Shown one piece after another: positions 26,791-34,639 of a stretch of DNA of 64,000 nt. Source of the DNA: Eubacterium sp. 14-2. GTDB taxonomy: Bacteria > Bacillota > Clostridia > Lachnospirales > Lachnospiraceae. How positions within the stretch are numbered: position 1 is the stretch's first letter; each line of letters starts with the position of its first letter. The notes below the pieces were generated by a model. The model had not been told where the DNA came from. It made no database searches and saw only the letters and a list, made by a program, of their open reading frames with translations. The stretch covers positions 690,911 through 754,910 of the forward strand of contig NZ_KE159567.1 in assembly GCF_000403845.2 (NCBI RefSeq), written 5' to 3'. The translations under genes were made by a program, and so were the position numbers.

Positions 26791-27987
26791 ATGAAACTGA
26801 TAAGAGGCAGGGTGCTCCTGCTGCTTCTCATAATCTTATCCGGCAGTGTGATGAACGCCTGTTCTGCTGATGTGATACAGAACATTCTGCCGGAAGGCAG
26901 GGAGTCAGAAAGCGTTCCCATAGACGAAAACAAACAGAAAGCGGAAACGCCCAGGGCAGACACAAAGCAGATTGCTCCGCCTCCGGAGCCGCAGGAGATT
27001 TCCACAGGAAAATATGCTTACGATCACCTGACGGAGGAGGAACGGGTGGTCTATGACGAAATGCTGACGGCAATTCTGAACCATGATGAAAAAATAAAAC
27101 TCTCAACCACAGACCTGGATTTGATGCGCAGGGCCTACACAGCAGTGTGCGGAGATTATGGCGGCCTGTTCTGGGTGGAGGGATATGTTTTTACCAGATA
27201 TACCAAAGGGGAAGAACTGGTGAGTCTGGAATTTGCCCCGAAATACACCATGACAGTGGAAGAGCGGCAGAATACCCAGATTCAGATTGACGAGATTGTA
27301 GGAGCCTGGCTTGCCGGAATTACAATAAATCATACGGATTATGAGAAAGCAAAATACGTTTATGAGCTGCTGGCCCTCAATACGGAATATGTACAGGATG
27401 TGGAAGACAGCCAGAATATTATCAGCGTATTCCTCAGGCAGCAGACAGTATGCCAGGGATATGCCTGTGCTGTTCAGTATCTGCTGAACCAGCTGGGCGT
27501 ACAGAGTGTGATTGTATCCGGCGTGGCTCTGGGAGAGGCCCATGCCTGGAACCTGATCCGGCTGGACGGAGAATATTACTATATGGATGCCACCTGGGGA
27601 AATAACGGTTATCGGAACAGGGAAGGACTGGAAACCTCTTTTATTGACTATAATTATATGGCCATGACTACCGGAGAAATGCTGATGGGCCATGTGCCGG
27701 ATGAAGGGCTGGAACTGCCATCATGTACCGCTGTGACAAATAATTATTACCGGAAAGAGGGAACCTGGATTGAAACATGGGAACCGGAGGCCATGGGAGC
27801 CATTCTGTCAGATGCCTGGATGCAGGGCCGGGTGGTAACCCTGCGGTTTGCAGATGATTTTCTGAAAAAGCAGGCATTCCGGTATTTTATTGAAGAAGGG
27901 TTTATTGCAGATTACTGCAATGGAATTACGGAAGTAAATTATATCGAAGACGATATGTGGAAGGAAATCAGTTTCTGCTTTAACTGA
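26791..27987 (+). CDS. secreted lipoprotein with transglutaminase-like domain
   Basis: Exported protein (398 aa) with a hydrophobic signal (LLLLLIILSGSVMNAC) and probable lipobox Cys, then a Pro/Glu-rich linker. The transglutaminase-like fold has Cys221 (TVCQGYACAVQYLL), His251 (GEAHAWNLI) and Asp266 (YMDATWG) in the expected order. Such proteins act as peptidases or cross-linkers at the cell surface; the substrate is unknown. The ATG at 26791 is preferred over a TTG at 26785, because AAGGAAGG is 9 bases before it. Confidence 0.82.
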   Translation: MKLIRGRVLLLLLIILSGSVMNACSADVIQNILPEGRESESVPIDENKQKAETPRADTKQIAPPPEPQEISTGKYAYDHLTEEERVVYDEMLTAILNHDEKIKLSTTDLDLMRRAYTAVCGDYGGLFWVEGYVFTRYTKGEELVSLEFAPKYTMTVEERQNTQIQIDEIVGAWLAGITINHTDYEKAKYVYELLALNTEYVQDVEDSQNIISVFLRQQTVCQGYACAVQYLLNQLGVQSVIVSGVALGEAHAWNLIRLDGEYYYMDATWGNNGYRNREGLETSFIDYNYMAMTTGEMLMGHVPDEGLELPSCTAVTNNYYRKEGTWIETWEPEAMGAILSDAWMQGRVVTLRFADDFLKKQAFRYFIEEGFIADYCNGITEVNYIEDDMWKEISFCFN

Positions 27988-28283
27988 TTTCAGAAAATCT
28001 GTATTTCAGATGGAGTGTCAGAGGGAAATTTTGAAATTTCTTTCCGGCGCTCCTTTTATCTTACGGGAAATGTCCGCAGTGAGCAATTCCCCTCAGGACT
28101 GAGAGGCAGGGAAAATGAAGTGGGCCTGCCTGCTTTGTTATGAAAAATAGGGCTTTTCAAAACCTGATATTTATGCTACTATAAAGTAGTATTAAAAACC
28201 ACATAAAATAATGACTGGAATATAAGAAAACTGTATTAAATATCGAATATCATGTGGAATAATACTATATCAGGAGGAAAGAC
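27988..28283 (+). other. intergenic region before degV
   Basis: A weak hairpin rich in GAAATTTTGAAATTTC near 28028 may end the preceding gene. A TACTA/TAGTA dyad near 28174 and a CCACAT/ATGTGG pair at 28199 and 28253 lie before degV. No gene or clear consensus promoter is seen. Confidence 0.4.
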
Positions 28284-29123
28284 ATGAACTATAAAATTGT
28301 AGTGGACAGTTGCGGGGAGCTGCCGGGGAAGTTAAAAGAGGACGGGCGTTTTGAAAACGTACCTCTGGAAATGTCTGTGGATGATTACAGGATTGTGGAT
28401 GATGAAACCTTTGATCAGGCTGATTTTTTAAGACGGGTGGCGGCAAGCCCCAACAGCCCAAAATCAACCTGTCCTTCGCCGGAACAATATATGTCAGCTT
28501 TTGACTGTGAAGCCGGGCATGTTTATGCAGTTACCCTTTCTTCTCAGCTCAGCGGCTCGTACAACAGCGCTGAAATTGGCCGGAAACTGTATCTGGAAGA
28601 AAAGGGGCAGAAACAGATTCATGTGTTTGACTCCAGATCTGCTTCTGTGGGTGAAACGCTGATTGCCATGAAGATTCAGGAATGTGAAGAGGCGGGACTG
28701 GCCTTTGAAGAAGTGGTGGAGAAGGTGGAAGCATTTATTACAGGAATGAACACTTCTTTTGTGCTGGAGAACCTGGAGACGCTCAGGAAGAATGGGAGGC
28801 TCAGTAATATCAAGGCATTTGTGGCGGGAGCACTGAACATCAAGCCGGTAATGGCCGGAACCGCCGAGGGAACCATCAGCCAGATTGGCCAGGCCAGGGG
28901 CATTGGAAAAGCAGTGGACAAAATGATTCACGACCTGATTGCCAAAACAGTGAATCCTCAGGAAAAAATATTTGCAATTTCTCACTGCAACTGCCCGAAA
29001 AGAGCAAAAGAGGCAGCAGAGAAAGTGAGAAAACTGGCAGAATTTAAAGAAATATTTGTGATAGATACTGCCGGAATCAGCAGTATGTATGCCAATGACG
29101 GCGGCATTATTATGGCAGTGTAA
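28284..29123 (+). CDS. DegV family fatty-acid-binding protein
   Basis: DegV-type protein (279 aa) that binds a fatty acid and, in Firmicutes, can present it to fatty acid kinase FakA. It starts with YKIVVDSCGELP and has the conserved TCPSPEQYMSAF and VTLSSQLSGSYNSA segments, then FVLENLETLRKNGRLS and NIKPVM. The ribosome site AGGAGG is 9 bases upstream. Monocistronic, with a strong terminator after it. No fakA is in the window. Confidence 0.93.
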   Translation: MNYKIVVDSCGELPGKLKEDGRFENVPLEMSVDDYRIVDDETFDQADFLRRVAASPNSPKSTCPSPEQYMSAFDCEAGHVYAVTLSSQLSGSYNSAEIGRKLYLEEKGQKQIHVFDSRSASVGETLIAMKIQECEEAGLAFEEVVEKVEAFITGMNTSFVLENLETLRKNGRLSNIKAFVAGALNIKPVMAGTAEGTISQIGQARGIGKAVDKMIHDLIAKTVNPQEKIFAISHCNCPKRAKEAAEKVRKLAEFKEIFVIDTAGISSMYANDGGIIMAV

Positions 29124-29157
29124 CGAAGCGGACACATGAGATGTAAAATGCAATATT

Positions 29158-29205
29158 AAAAGGAACAGTAATCATATTTAAAATATGGCAACTGTTCCTT
29201 TTTTC
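29158..29205 (+). terminator. intrinsic terminator after degV
   Basis: AAAAGGAACAGT/ACTGTTCCTTTT stem with inner CATATT/AATATG, followed by T. It may serve both degV and the convergent gene downstream. Confidence 0.88.
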
Positions 29206-29248
29206 GGACTATGGGGCCTGCCGGGAGGCAGAGCAGACATGGTGAAAA

Positions 29249-29689
29249 TTATTCTTCTATGTAGGCCGCTTTATCCAGAGCTGACTGGATAGCGTTCAGC
29301 AGTACCATGGAAGTATATTGGTTGTCATCTCCATAGGAAATATTTTCCAGGGACTGCTTTTCGTAAATCTGTCTGGTAAGGTTATCCAGTGCAGGCTGCA
29401 TCAGAGGATACATGGCGGCAGTGGCTTCATCCAGATTTACCAGTGTGACGGAATTGATGTGGTTGTCATCTACCACAACCTCTACATCTATGGCGTTGTC
29501 ATTTAATTGTATGGAGGAAGTATAGACCCCCGCCGTATATTTCATGGTTTCTTCCGTATCTTTGTCTTTGTTATCCGGCAGGAACATAAAAATCAGCAGT
29601 AAAATCAGCAGAATTCCAAGCACGGCAAAAATAGCTGTATAGACCACTTCTTTTAGATGCAGAACAACAATTTTGGTTTTTGAACTCAC
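29249..29689 (-). CDS. membrane-anchored protein with FMN-binding-like domain
   Basis: Protein of 146 aa with one N-terminal transmembrane segment (about residues 17-37) and an extracytoplasmic domain. The pattern YTAGVYTSSIQL...VEVVVDDNHINSVTLV...YTSMVLLNAIQSAL resembles the FMN-binding domain of RnfG/NqrC-like proteins. The usual SGAT motif that carries covalent flavin is absent (YGDDNQYTS instead), so flavin may not be bound. The start is a GTG six bases after GGAGG. The similarity is judged by eye and is moderate. Confidence 0.6.
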   Translation of the reverse strand: MSSKTKIVVLHLKEVVYTAIFAVLGILLILLLIFMFLPDNKDKDTEETMKYTAGVYTSSIQLNDNAIDVEVVVDDNHINSVTLVNLDEATAAMYPLMQPALDNLTRQIYEKQSLENISYGDDNQYTSMVLLNAIQSALDKAAYIEE

Positions 29690-29749
29690 AGGATTCCTCC
29701 TTAATCTCTCTTTGAATTACTATATGAAAGAAAAAAGGAAAATATGCTA

Positions 29750-29778
29750 TTGACAAAAAAGGAAATTTATAGTATCAT
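29750..29778 (+). promoter_or_regulatory. promoter of tRNA-Gly
   Basis: TTGACA (29750-29755), 17-bp spacer, TATCAT (29773-29778), 12 bases before the mature tRNA end. Confidence 0.8.
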
Positions 29779-29790
29779 GTTTTCAGACAT

Positions 29791-29863
29791 GCGATAGTGG
29801 CGTAGTTGGTAACGCGCGACCTTGCCAAGGTCGAGACCGCGGGTTCGAGCCCCGTCTATCGCT
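29791..29863 (+). tRNA. tRNA-Gly, anticodon GCC
   Basis: All four arms fold: acceptor GCGATAG/CTATCGC, D stem GCG/CGC, anticodon stem CGACC/GGTCG with loop TTGCCAA (anticodon GCC), and T arm with loop TTCGAGC. It is 73 bases with discriminator T. The 3' CCA is not encoded. A terminator follows. A small accessory island begins just downstream, and tRNA 3' ends are common integration sites. Confidence 0.96.
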
Positions 29864-29874
29864 TTTATGGATAG

Positions 29875-29927
29875 CAGCCGCAGACTTAAGGATTTTCCAG
29901 TAGAATCAAAGGTTTGCGGCTGTTTTT
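29875..29927 (+). terminator. terminator of tRNA-Gly
   Basis: CAGCCGCA/TGCGGCTG stem with a 32-base loop, followed by TTTTT. Confidence 0.8.
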
Positions 29928-29996
29928 GTATGGTGTTTTATGAGTTTTAATCATACCATATTAGCAATAATAATAATTTTTTTGTCATGGAATTTG

Positions 29997-30113
29997 TCAT
30001 GATTCGTAAGAAGTAAAGATAATCGGAATCTCGTACTGTGTGACTGCTGAAAACTCAGGTATCCTTCTGATATCCTTATCGGAGGGGATATCACTGAGAT
30101 GGTATTTTTTCAT
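29997..30113 (-). CDS. small protein of the tRNA-Gly island, unknown
   Basis: A 38-aa frame (MKKYHLSDIPSDKDIRR...) with a strong AGGAGGG seven bases before the ATG at 30113. Translation is therefore likely. No similarity is recognised. Just after its stop is a direct repeat of TTTGTCATG (read on the plus strand at 29981 and 29993), a hint of a mobile-element end. The gene lies divergent from the HTH gene at 30316, with TGATAATAGA operator motifs between them. Confidence 0.5.
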   Translation of the reverse strand: MKKYHLSDIPSDKDIRRIPEFSAVTQYEIPIIFTSYES

Positions 30114-30165
30114 TTCCGTTCCCTCCTGTTTGGCTTGTTTTTCCCTGCTATGGCTATGTAATATA

Positions 30166-30288
30166 TGATAATAGACGAAAATGCAATGTATAATAATACA
30201 CAAAAATAGATGATAAGAACAAGGGCTTTGCGGTACCATTTGCTACACAGGAATAGACGTTGACAAACAAATAAAAATCTATTATCAT
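30166..30288 (+). promoter_or_regulatory. operator motifs and promoter of the island HTH gene
   Basis: Promoter TTGACA (30260-30265), 17-bp spacer, TATCAT (30283-30288). An inverted copy of the motif TGATAATAGA (as TCTATTATCA, 30278-30287) covers the -10. A direct copy lies at 30166-30175, and partial copies near 30190-30215. The same motif flanks the next promoter at 30574-30615, so one repressor probably controls all. Confidence 0.65.
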
Positions 30289-30315
30289 ATACTGTATCAG
30301 AAAGGCGGTGAAATC

Positions 30316-30576
30316 ATGAGCGGAACTATAAATAAAATTCCATATGGAATGAACGGAATTATAGACTTTTCCCGATTGTGGGAATTGCTGGAGCGAAAAG
30401 GATATAATAAGCAGTGGCTTAAAAATAACGGTATCCATTCCAATACAGTAGCAAAGTTGACAAAAAATGAAAATGTGACTTGTGAGGTTATCGCTAATTT
30501 ATGTAATCTATTAAACTGCCAGACGTGGGAAATCATGGAATATAAAAAGAAAACCAAAGAAAATAATAATACATGA
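30316..30576 (+). CDS. Cro/CI-type (XRE) HTH repressor
   Basis: DNA-binding protein of 86 aa with a lambda-repressor-like helix-turn-helix (about residues 18-72: FSRLWELLERKGYNKQWLKNNG... VIANLCNLLNCQTWEIMEY). It would bind the TGATAATAGA motifs around its own promoter and the one downstream. AAAGGCGG precedes the start. Such regulators typify integrative elements and phages; no integrase is left nearby. Confidence 0.85.
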   Translation: MSGTINKIPYGMNGIIDFSRLWELLERKGYNKQWLKNNGIHSNTVAKLTKNENVTCEVIANLCNLLNCQTWEIMEYKKKTKENNNT

Positions 30577-30615
30577 TAATAGACTATTGACAAATACACA
30601 ATAATAGACTATACT
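30574..30615 (+). promoter_or_regulatory. promoter with repressor sites for the 54-aa gene
   Basis: TTGACA (30587-30592), 17-bp spacer, TATACT (30610-30615). TGATAATAGA lies directly upstream (30574-30583), and ATAATAGAC sits inside the spacer (30601-30609). A repressor bound here would block polymerase. The site begins within the end of the HTH gene. Confidence 0.7.
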
Positions 30616-30669
30616 ATGATTAGTCCAGAGATACAGGACTAATAACCCGAAAGGGAGAAAGGAGAGCAG

Positions 30670-30834
30670 ATGGAAGTTATGGGAATGACAGACAATCAGT
30701 GGAAGGACAATTTAAGAGGACAGCTTGAAAATTGGGAAGATGTAGAAGAACTCTTGCAGTCCGGAAAGGTTGAGGAAGCCTTAAAGAAAATTAAGAGGGT
30801 TAAGGACAGAATCAGCAAAGGCTTAGAGGATTAA
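30670..30834 (+). CDS. small charged helical protein, unknown
   Basis: A 54-aa frame (MEVMGMTDNQWKDNLRGQLE...) that is mostly helical and rich in Lys and Glu, with heptad-like spacing. It lies behind a near-consensus promoter and AAAGGAGAG; a second ATG at 30682 is also possible. A GC-rich hairpin GGGCGGC/GCCGCCC at 30854-30876 follows. Function unknown; its control by the island repressor suggests an element-specific role. Confidence 0.6.
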   Translation: MEVMGMTDNQWKDNLRGQLENWEDVEELLQSGKVEEALKKIKRVKDRISKGLED

Positions 30835-30937
30835 GTCAAGGGAAAACTGAAAAGGGCGGCATCACACAGGCCGCCCGATTCACAGAAATTATAACAGATT
30901 TTAGCCTATAAGTCAAAATCCAGGAGACAGAACAAAT

Positions 30938-31192
30938 ATGGAGACCTGGAGCTATGACGAATCTGGTTACGCTCTGAACCCGGACGAAAAGAGTATGGCA
31001 GTCAGGAGCGTTGCTGAACCAGTTTCATATGACGGGGACGGAGAACCAGAAGACTGGAGAGCAGACGGTTTTTTTAATAGTATGGGAAATACAGAAAAAA
31101 GTTTGCGGATTTCAGGAACTTTATTTTTGTATTTCCGAAATACCCTTTACTTTTCCACACCGAGAATATCCTCCACGCCGCAGTCCAGATAA
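30938..31192 (+). CDS. possible gene fragment of the island
   Basis: A frame of 84 codons with CAGGAGACAG before its ATG. The first 45 residues (METWSYDESGYALNPDEKSM...) are acidic and look coding. The last 30 overlap the convergent HTH gene at 31147 and look like read-through, so it may be a truncated gene. Unknown function. Confidence 0.3.
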   Translation: METWSYDESGYALNPDEKSMAVRSVAEPVSYDGDGEPEDWRADGFFNSMGNTEKSLRISGTLFLYFRNTLYFSTPRISSTPQSR

Positions 31193-31344
31193 ATGCAGAT
31201 TTTTTCCAGTATGTCAAAACTGATTCTGGTGGTTCTGTTATGATTCAGGTTTCTGAGGGTGGTAATGGAAATGCCGGTATCTTTGGCCATTTTATTCTGT
31301 GAGATTCCCTTGCGATCCAAAATTTCGCTCAACATAATTTTCAT
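31147..31344 (-). CDS. XRE-family HTH regulator
   Basis: Small Cro-like protein (65 aa), almost entirely a helix-turn-helix domain: LSEILDRKGISQNKMAKDTG, ISITTLRNLNHNRTTRISFD, then ILEKICIYLDCGVEDILGVE. AGGTG precedes the start. It is the second regulator of this island and faces away from the methyltransferase gene. Confidence 0.85.
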   Translation of the reverse strand: MKIMLSEILDRKGISQNKMAKDTGISITTLRNLNHNRTTRISFDILEKICIYLDCGVEDILGVEK

Positions 31345-31385
31345 AAAAACACCTCGTTTCTGTGGAGCTGCCGGGAATGGCAGGT

Positions 31386-31449
31386 TTTATCTTCTTAGTA
31401 GAAAACACCTTGTTACGCTAACGTGTGAAAGTATTTCCTGTAAGATAAA
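31386..31449 (+). repeat. palindromic repeat P1
   Basis: Imperfect palindrome with outer arms TTTATCTT/AAGATAAA and central ACGCTAACGTGTGA. It belongs to the family also seen at 47167, 53707 and 61494. It directly adjoins copy B of the 170-bp repeat, as P5 adjoins copy C. Confidence 0.6.
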
Positions 31450-31457
31450 AAATAATG

Positions 31458-31558
31458 ATGCGCGCTCGCACAAGAGGTAAAATATTGCTTCGCAATTGTG
31501 CTAAAACGCGATACGTTCAGCATACTGCGTATGCTCTGACGCACCGCAAATGGCGCAG
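31458..31558 (+). repeat. 170-bp dispersed repeat, copy B (shortened)
   Basis: About 100 bp shared with copies A and C, from CTCGCACAAGAGG to the CGCACCGCAAATGGCGCAG end. It lacks about 28 bp near the 5' end and the terminal hairpin. The following 31559-31754 has GC-rich low-complexity sequence, an ATGCGC/GCGCAT hairpin plus T-run at 31607-31629 and no gene until 31755. The phrase ATGTTTATTGCTG at 31571 recurs near 32636. Confidence 0.75.
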
Positions 31559-31754
31559 CTCGCGGGGGTGATGTTTATTGCTGCGCAATTCGCTCGCGCG
31601 CAGAGAATGCGCATAGCGCATCCTTTTTTATACAGTTTTTCCAGAATGGACAGGAATATGCACGGGCAGTTTCTGAAAAACAGATTAATGGTTGGGAATA
31701 TGGGGAAACTGCACCGGATTCAGACAGTACAGCAGGCAAAAAGGAGCAAAAAAG

Positions 31755-32516
31755 ATGGAAAAAGAAACATATTTAAAATTATGGCTTCAGGAAGAAGAAC
31801 AGGCCCATATCCATGGCTGGGACTTTTCCCATATTAATGGGAAATATGAAGAAGAACAGGATCTGCCCTGGAATTACAGGGAAACAGTCAGATATTATCT
31901 GAAACCGGAGCAGAAACTCCTTGATGTGGAAACCGGAGGAGGGGAATTTCTGTTATCTCTCAATCACCCCTGCTGTAATCTGGCGGCTACGGAAAATTAT
32001 CCGCCGAATGTGGAATTATGCAGGAAAAAATTACTGCCCCTGGGAATTGATTTTCAGGAAGCAGACGGAGGCGGCAGACTGCCCTTTCCTGACGAAAGTT
32101 TTGATTTGATTATCAACCGCCATGGGAATTTTAATCCCGCTGAAACAGCGCGGCTGTTAAAAAAGGGCGGTATATTTATCACGGAACAGGTGGGAGCGGA
32201 AAATGACCGGGAACTGGTGGAATTACTGCTCAGTGATGTGCCGGACCTTCCGTTTCCGGATCAGTATCTGAACATAGCGGAACAGAATTTCCGGGCAGAG
32301 GGGCTTTCCATTATAAAAGCAGAGGAAGCCTTTCGTCCCATAAAATTTTGGGATGTGGGAGCCCTTGTCTGGTTTGCCCGTGTCATTCCCTGGGAATTTC
32401 CGGGATTTTGCGTGAAGGACTGTCAGGAAAATCTGTATCGTGCACAGGAACTGCTGGAACGGGAAGGTGTAATAGAAGGAAAAATTCACAGATTTCTTCT
32501 GGTTGTTCAGAAATGA
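31755..32516 (+). CDS. class I SAM-dependent methyltransferase
   Basis: Methyltransferase (253 aa). Motif I is LLDVETGGGEFLLSL (Asp-x-x-x-Gly-Gly-Gly), motif II is near AATENYPPN, and a post-core segment SFDLIINRHGNF...LLKKGGIFITEQV marks the catalytic face. Overall it resembles the small-molecule or rRNA methyltransferases of Clostridia; the substrate is unknown. AAGGAG lies 8 bases before the ATG at 31755. It stands alone after a repeat-rich gap. Confidence 0.85.
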   Translation: MEKETYLKLWLQEEEQAHIHGWDFSHINGKYEEEQDLPWNYRETVRYYLKPEQKLLDVETGGGEFLLSLNHPCCNLAATENYPPNVELCRKKLLPLGIDFQEADGGGRLPFPDESFDLIINRHGNFNPAETARLLKKGGIFITEQVGAENDRELVELLLSDVPDLPFPDQYLNIAEQNFRAEGLSIIKAEEAFRPIKFWDVGALVWFARVIPWEFPGFCVKDCQENLYRAQELLEREGVIEGKIHRFLLVVQK

Positions 32517-32547
32517 TGTAAAAGGACAGGTGGCAGAGCTGCCTTAT

Positions 32548-32610
32548 GTATTCTGCAGACAGGGCACTGCCGCGCTGAGGCGTGAAAGCACTTTTCTTCA
32601 GAATAATAAT
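32548..32610 (+). repeat. degenerate member of the palindromic repeat family
   Basis: TTCTGCAG...GCGCTGAGGCGTGAAAGC...CTTCAGAATAATAATTA shares the order and several blocks of P5 (TTCTA...GCGCTAAAGCGTGA...GTAGAATAAAAAATAATTA), with decayed arms. A nearby hairpin with loop ATGTTTATTG follows at 32625-32655. The rest of 32517-32713 shows nothing else. Confidence 0.4.
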
Positions 32611-32713
32611 TAAAACAGGCAGCGCGGGCAGATTATGTTTATTGCTGTCCGCGCCCTGTAAGGCAGCCGATTCTCTCAGAATGGAGAGGTTTACAGGAAA
32701 GGTAAACAGAATT

Positions 32714-32974
32714 TTATTCAGCGGCTTCCTCTTCTGCATACAGGCCGCTGATATAATCGTTTAATGCGCTTAAATCAACTTCTGTCTGGGTGGGAGTTTT
32801 TTCATCTTCTTTATGGAAATACCCGAAAGCGGAATATCCCAGCCATCCCACAATGGCAACACCAACTACGGTACTACTTATGGTAAGGGCCGTGCGCTTC
32901 ATTTTCTCACGTTTCATGATTTTTTTCCGATTGGCTTTTTCTTCCTTATATCGGTCTACTTTTTTCTGACTCAT
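32714..32974 (-). CDS. small single-pass membrane protein, unknown
   Basis: Protein of 86 aa: a Lys-rich N-terminus (about 1-28), one transmembrane segment (about 30-50, LTISSTVVGVAIVGWLGYSAF) and a short acidic tail. The second of two close ATGs is chosen because AGGAG is only 1-2 bases from the first. Function not recognised. Confidence 0.65.
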   Translation of the reverse strand: MSQKKVDRYKEEKANRKKIMKREKMKRTALTISSTVVGVAIVGWLGYSAFGYFHKEDEKTPTQTEVDLSALNDYISGLYAEEEAAE

Positions 32975-33221
32975 AATCATTCTCCTTGCAATTTTCTTAA
33001 ATGAGCTGTCCGTCAGCTTTCAATCTTCTACAGTATACACCATTTCTGTGAAAAAATCTTTAAAAAATACAAAAAAAACAAAAATCAGAATGTTCCCCTT
33101 ATTTTTTATCAGGGCAGACGGGGGATTTATTGCATTGATACAACGGTAAAAGTATGTTATGATGATTCGAACAAAGAGAAAGAACACAAAAACAGAAAAC
33201 ATGCAGAATAAGGAGAAAGCA

Positions 33222-34070
33222 ATGAGTTTGGCAGATCATATTTTTATAGAAATGTGCCAGGATATTCTGGACAACGGTGTCAGCACAGAGGGAGAAAAAG
33301 TGCGTCCCCACTGGGAGGACGGAGCCAGCGCCTATACGATTAAGAAATTTGGTGTGGTCAGCCGCTATGACCTGTCTCAGGAATTTCCGGCAATTACCCT
33401 GCGCAAAACAGCCATTAAGAGCTGTACCGACGAAATGCTCTGGATCTGGCAGAAAAAATCCAATAATATTAAGGAGCTGAACAGCCATATCTGGGATGAA
33501 TGGGCAGATGAGACAGGCTCCATCGGAAAAGCGTACGGTTATCAGATGGGAGTAAAACATCGGTACAGCGAAGGGATGATGGACCAGGTAGACCGGGTGA
33601 TTTACGATTTGAAGCACAATCCCTACAGCCGGAGAATTATGACCAATCTCTATGTCCATCAGGATCTGAGCGAGATGAATCTCTATCCCTGCGCCTACAG
33701 TATGACCTTTAATGTGACCCGGAAGCCGGGACAGGAAAAACTGACACTGAATGCAGTGTTAAACCAGCGTTCTCAGGATATACTGACAGCCAATAACTGG
33801 AACGTGTGCCAGTATGCGGTGCTGATGCATATGCTGGCGCAGGTCTGCGGTATGGAAGCAGGAGAACTGTTGCATGTGATTGCAGACGCCCATATTTATG
33901 ACCGGCATATTCCGCTGGTTCGGGAACTGATTGGCCGGGAAACCCATCCGGCGCCGGAATTCTGGCTGAATCCGGAAATTAAGGATTTCTATCAGTTTAC
34001 CAGAGAGGACGTAAAGCTGATAAATTATGAAACAGGGCCGCAGATTACGGATATTCCCGTAGCGGTTTAG
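33222..34070 (+). CDS. thyA: thymidylate synthase
   Basis: ThyA (282 aa) makes dTMP from dUMP with methylene-tetrahydrofolate. The nucleophile is Cys157 in NLYPCAYSMTF, followed by the phosphate and dUMP-binding RSQDILTANNWNVCQYAVL and the HIYDRH segment. An earlier in-frame start at 33159 lacks a ribosome site; AAGGAG lies before 33222. folA follows after 64 bases, a functional pairing since thymidylate synthesis yields dihydrofolate. Confidence 0.95.
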   Translation: MSLADHIFIEMCQDILDNGVSTEGEKVRPHWEDGASAYTIKKFGVVSRYDLSQEFPAITLRKTAIKSCTDEMLWIWQKKSNNIKELNSHIWDEWADETGSIGKAYGYQMGVKHRYSEGMMDQVDRVIYDLKHNPYSRRIMTNLYVHQDLSEMNLYPCAYSMTFNVTRKPGQEKLTLNAVLNQRSQDILTANNWNVCQYAVLMHMLAQVCGMEAGELLHVIADAHIYDRHIPLVRELIGRETHPAPEFWLNPEIKDFYQFTREDVKLINYETGPQITDIPVAV

Positions 34071-34134
34071 AAAATCCTGCATGAGTTCTGGCAGGAAACA
34101 GACGAAGTTTTTGATTTGGACAGGAGGACAGACA

Positions 34135-34638
34135 ATGAACCTGATTGCGGCAGTAGACAAAAACTGGGGCATCGGCATGGACAACAGGCTGCTGGTGCGG
34201 ATTCCCGAAGATATGAAGTCTTTTCAGAAAATGACCACGGGAAAAGTGGTGGTAGTGGGAAGGAAAACACTGGAAACCTTTCCAGGGGGCCAGCCGTTGA
34301 AAAACAGAACGAATATTGTGCTGACCCAAAACCGGGAGTTTCAGGTAAAAGGCGCCCAGGTGGTGCACAGTATGGAGGAACTTCTGGAAGAACTGAAACA
34401 GTATGACAGTCAGGATATCTATATTGTGGGCGGGGAAAGTGTTTACCGGCAGATGGTAGATTTGTGCGATGTGGCCCATATAACGAAAATTGATTACGAA
34501 TATGCGGCAGACGCCTGGTTTCCCAATCTGGATGAGAGAGAGGAGTGGGAGCTGACGGCAGACAGTGAGGAGCAGACATATTTTGATCTGGAATACTATT
34601 TTCTGAAATATGAGAAAAAGGTAAAAGAGGCAGAATAA
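34135..34638 (+). CDS. folA: dihydrofolate reductase
   Basis: DHFR (167 aa) regenerates tetrahydrofolate with NADPH. Visible are LIAAVDKNWGIGMDNRLLVRIPEDMKSF with the catalytic acidic residue, VVVGRKTLETFPG, and the NADPH loop IYIVGGESVYRQM. AGGAGG is 9 bases before the ATG. The next gene begins 1 base after its stop, so the three genes may form one transcript with thyA. Confidence 0.95.
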   Translation: MNLIAAVDKNWGIGMDNRLLVRIPEDMKSFQKMTTGKVVVVGRKTLETFPGGQPLKNRTNIVLTQNREFQVKGAQVVHSMEELLEELKQYDSQDIYIVGGESVYRQMVDLCDVAHITKIDYEYAADAWFPNLDEREEWELTADSEEQTYFDLEYYFLKYEKKVKEAE

Positions 34639-34639
34639 T

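Noticed and set aside
29840-31754. Direct repeat of the tRNA-Gly 3' end marking the far end of the island
   Set aside because: I looked for the terminal CCCCGTCTATCGC downstream as far as the methyltransferase gene and found no copy, so integration at this tRNA is only suspected.
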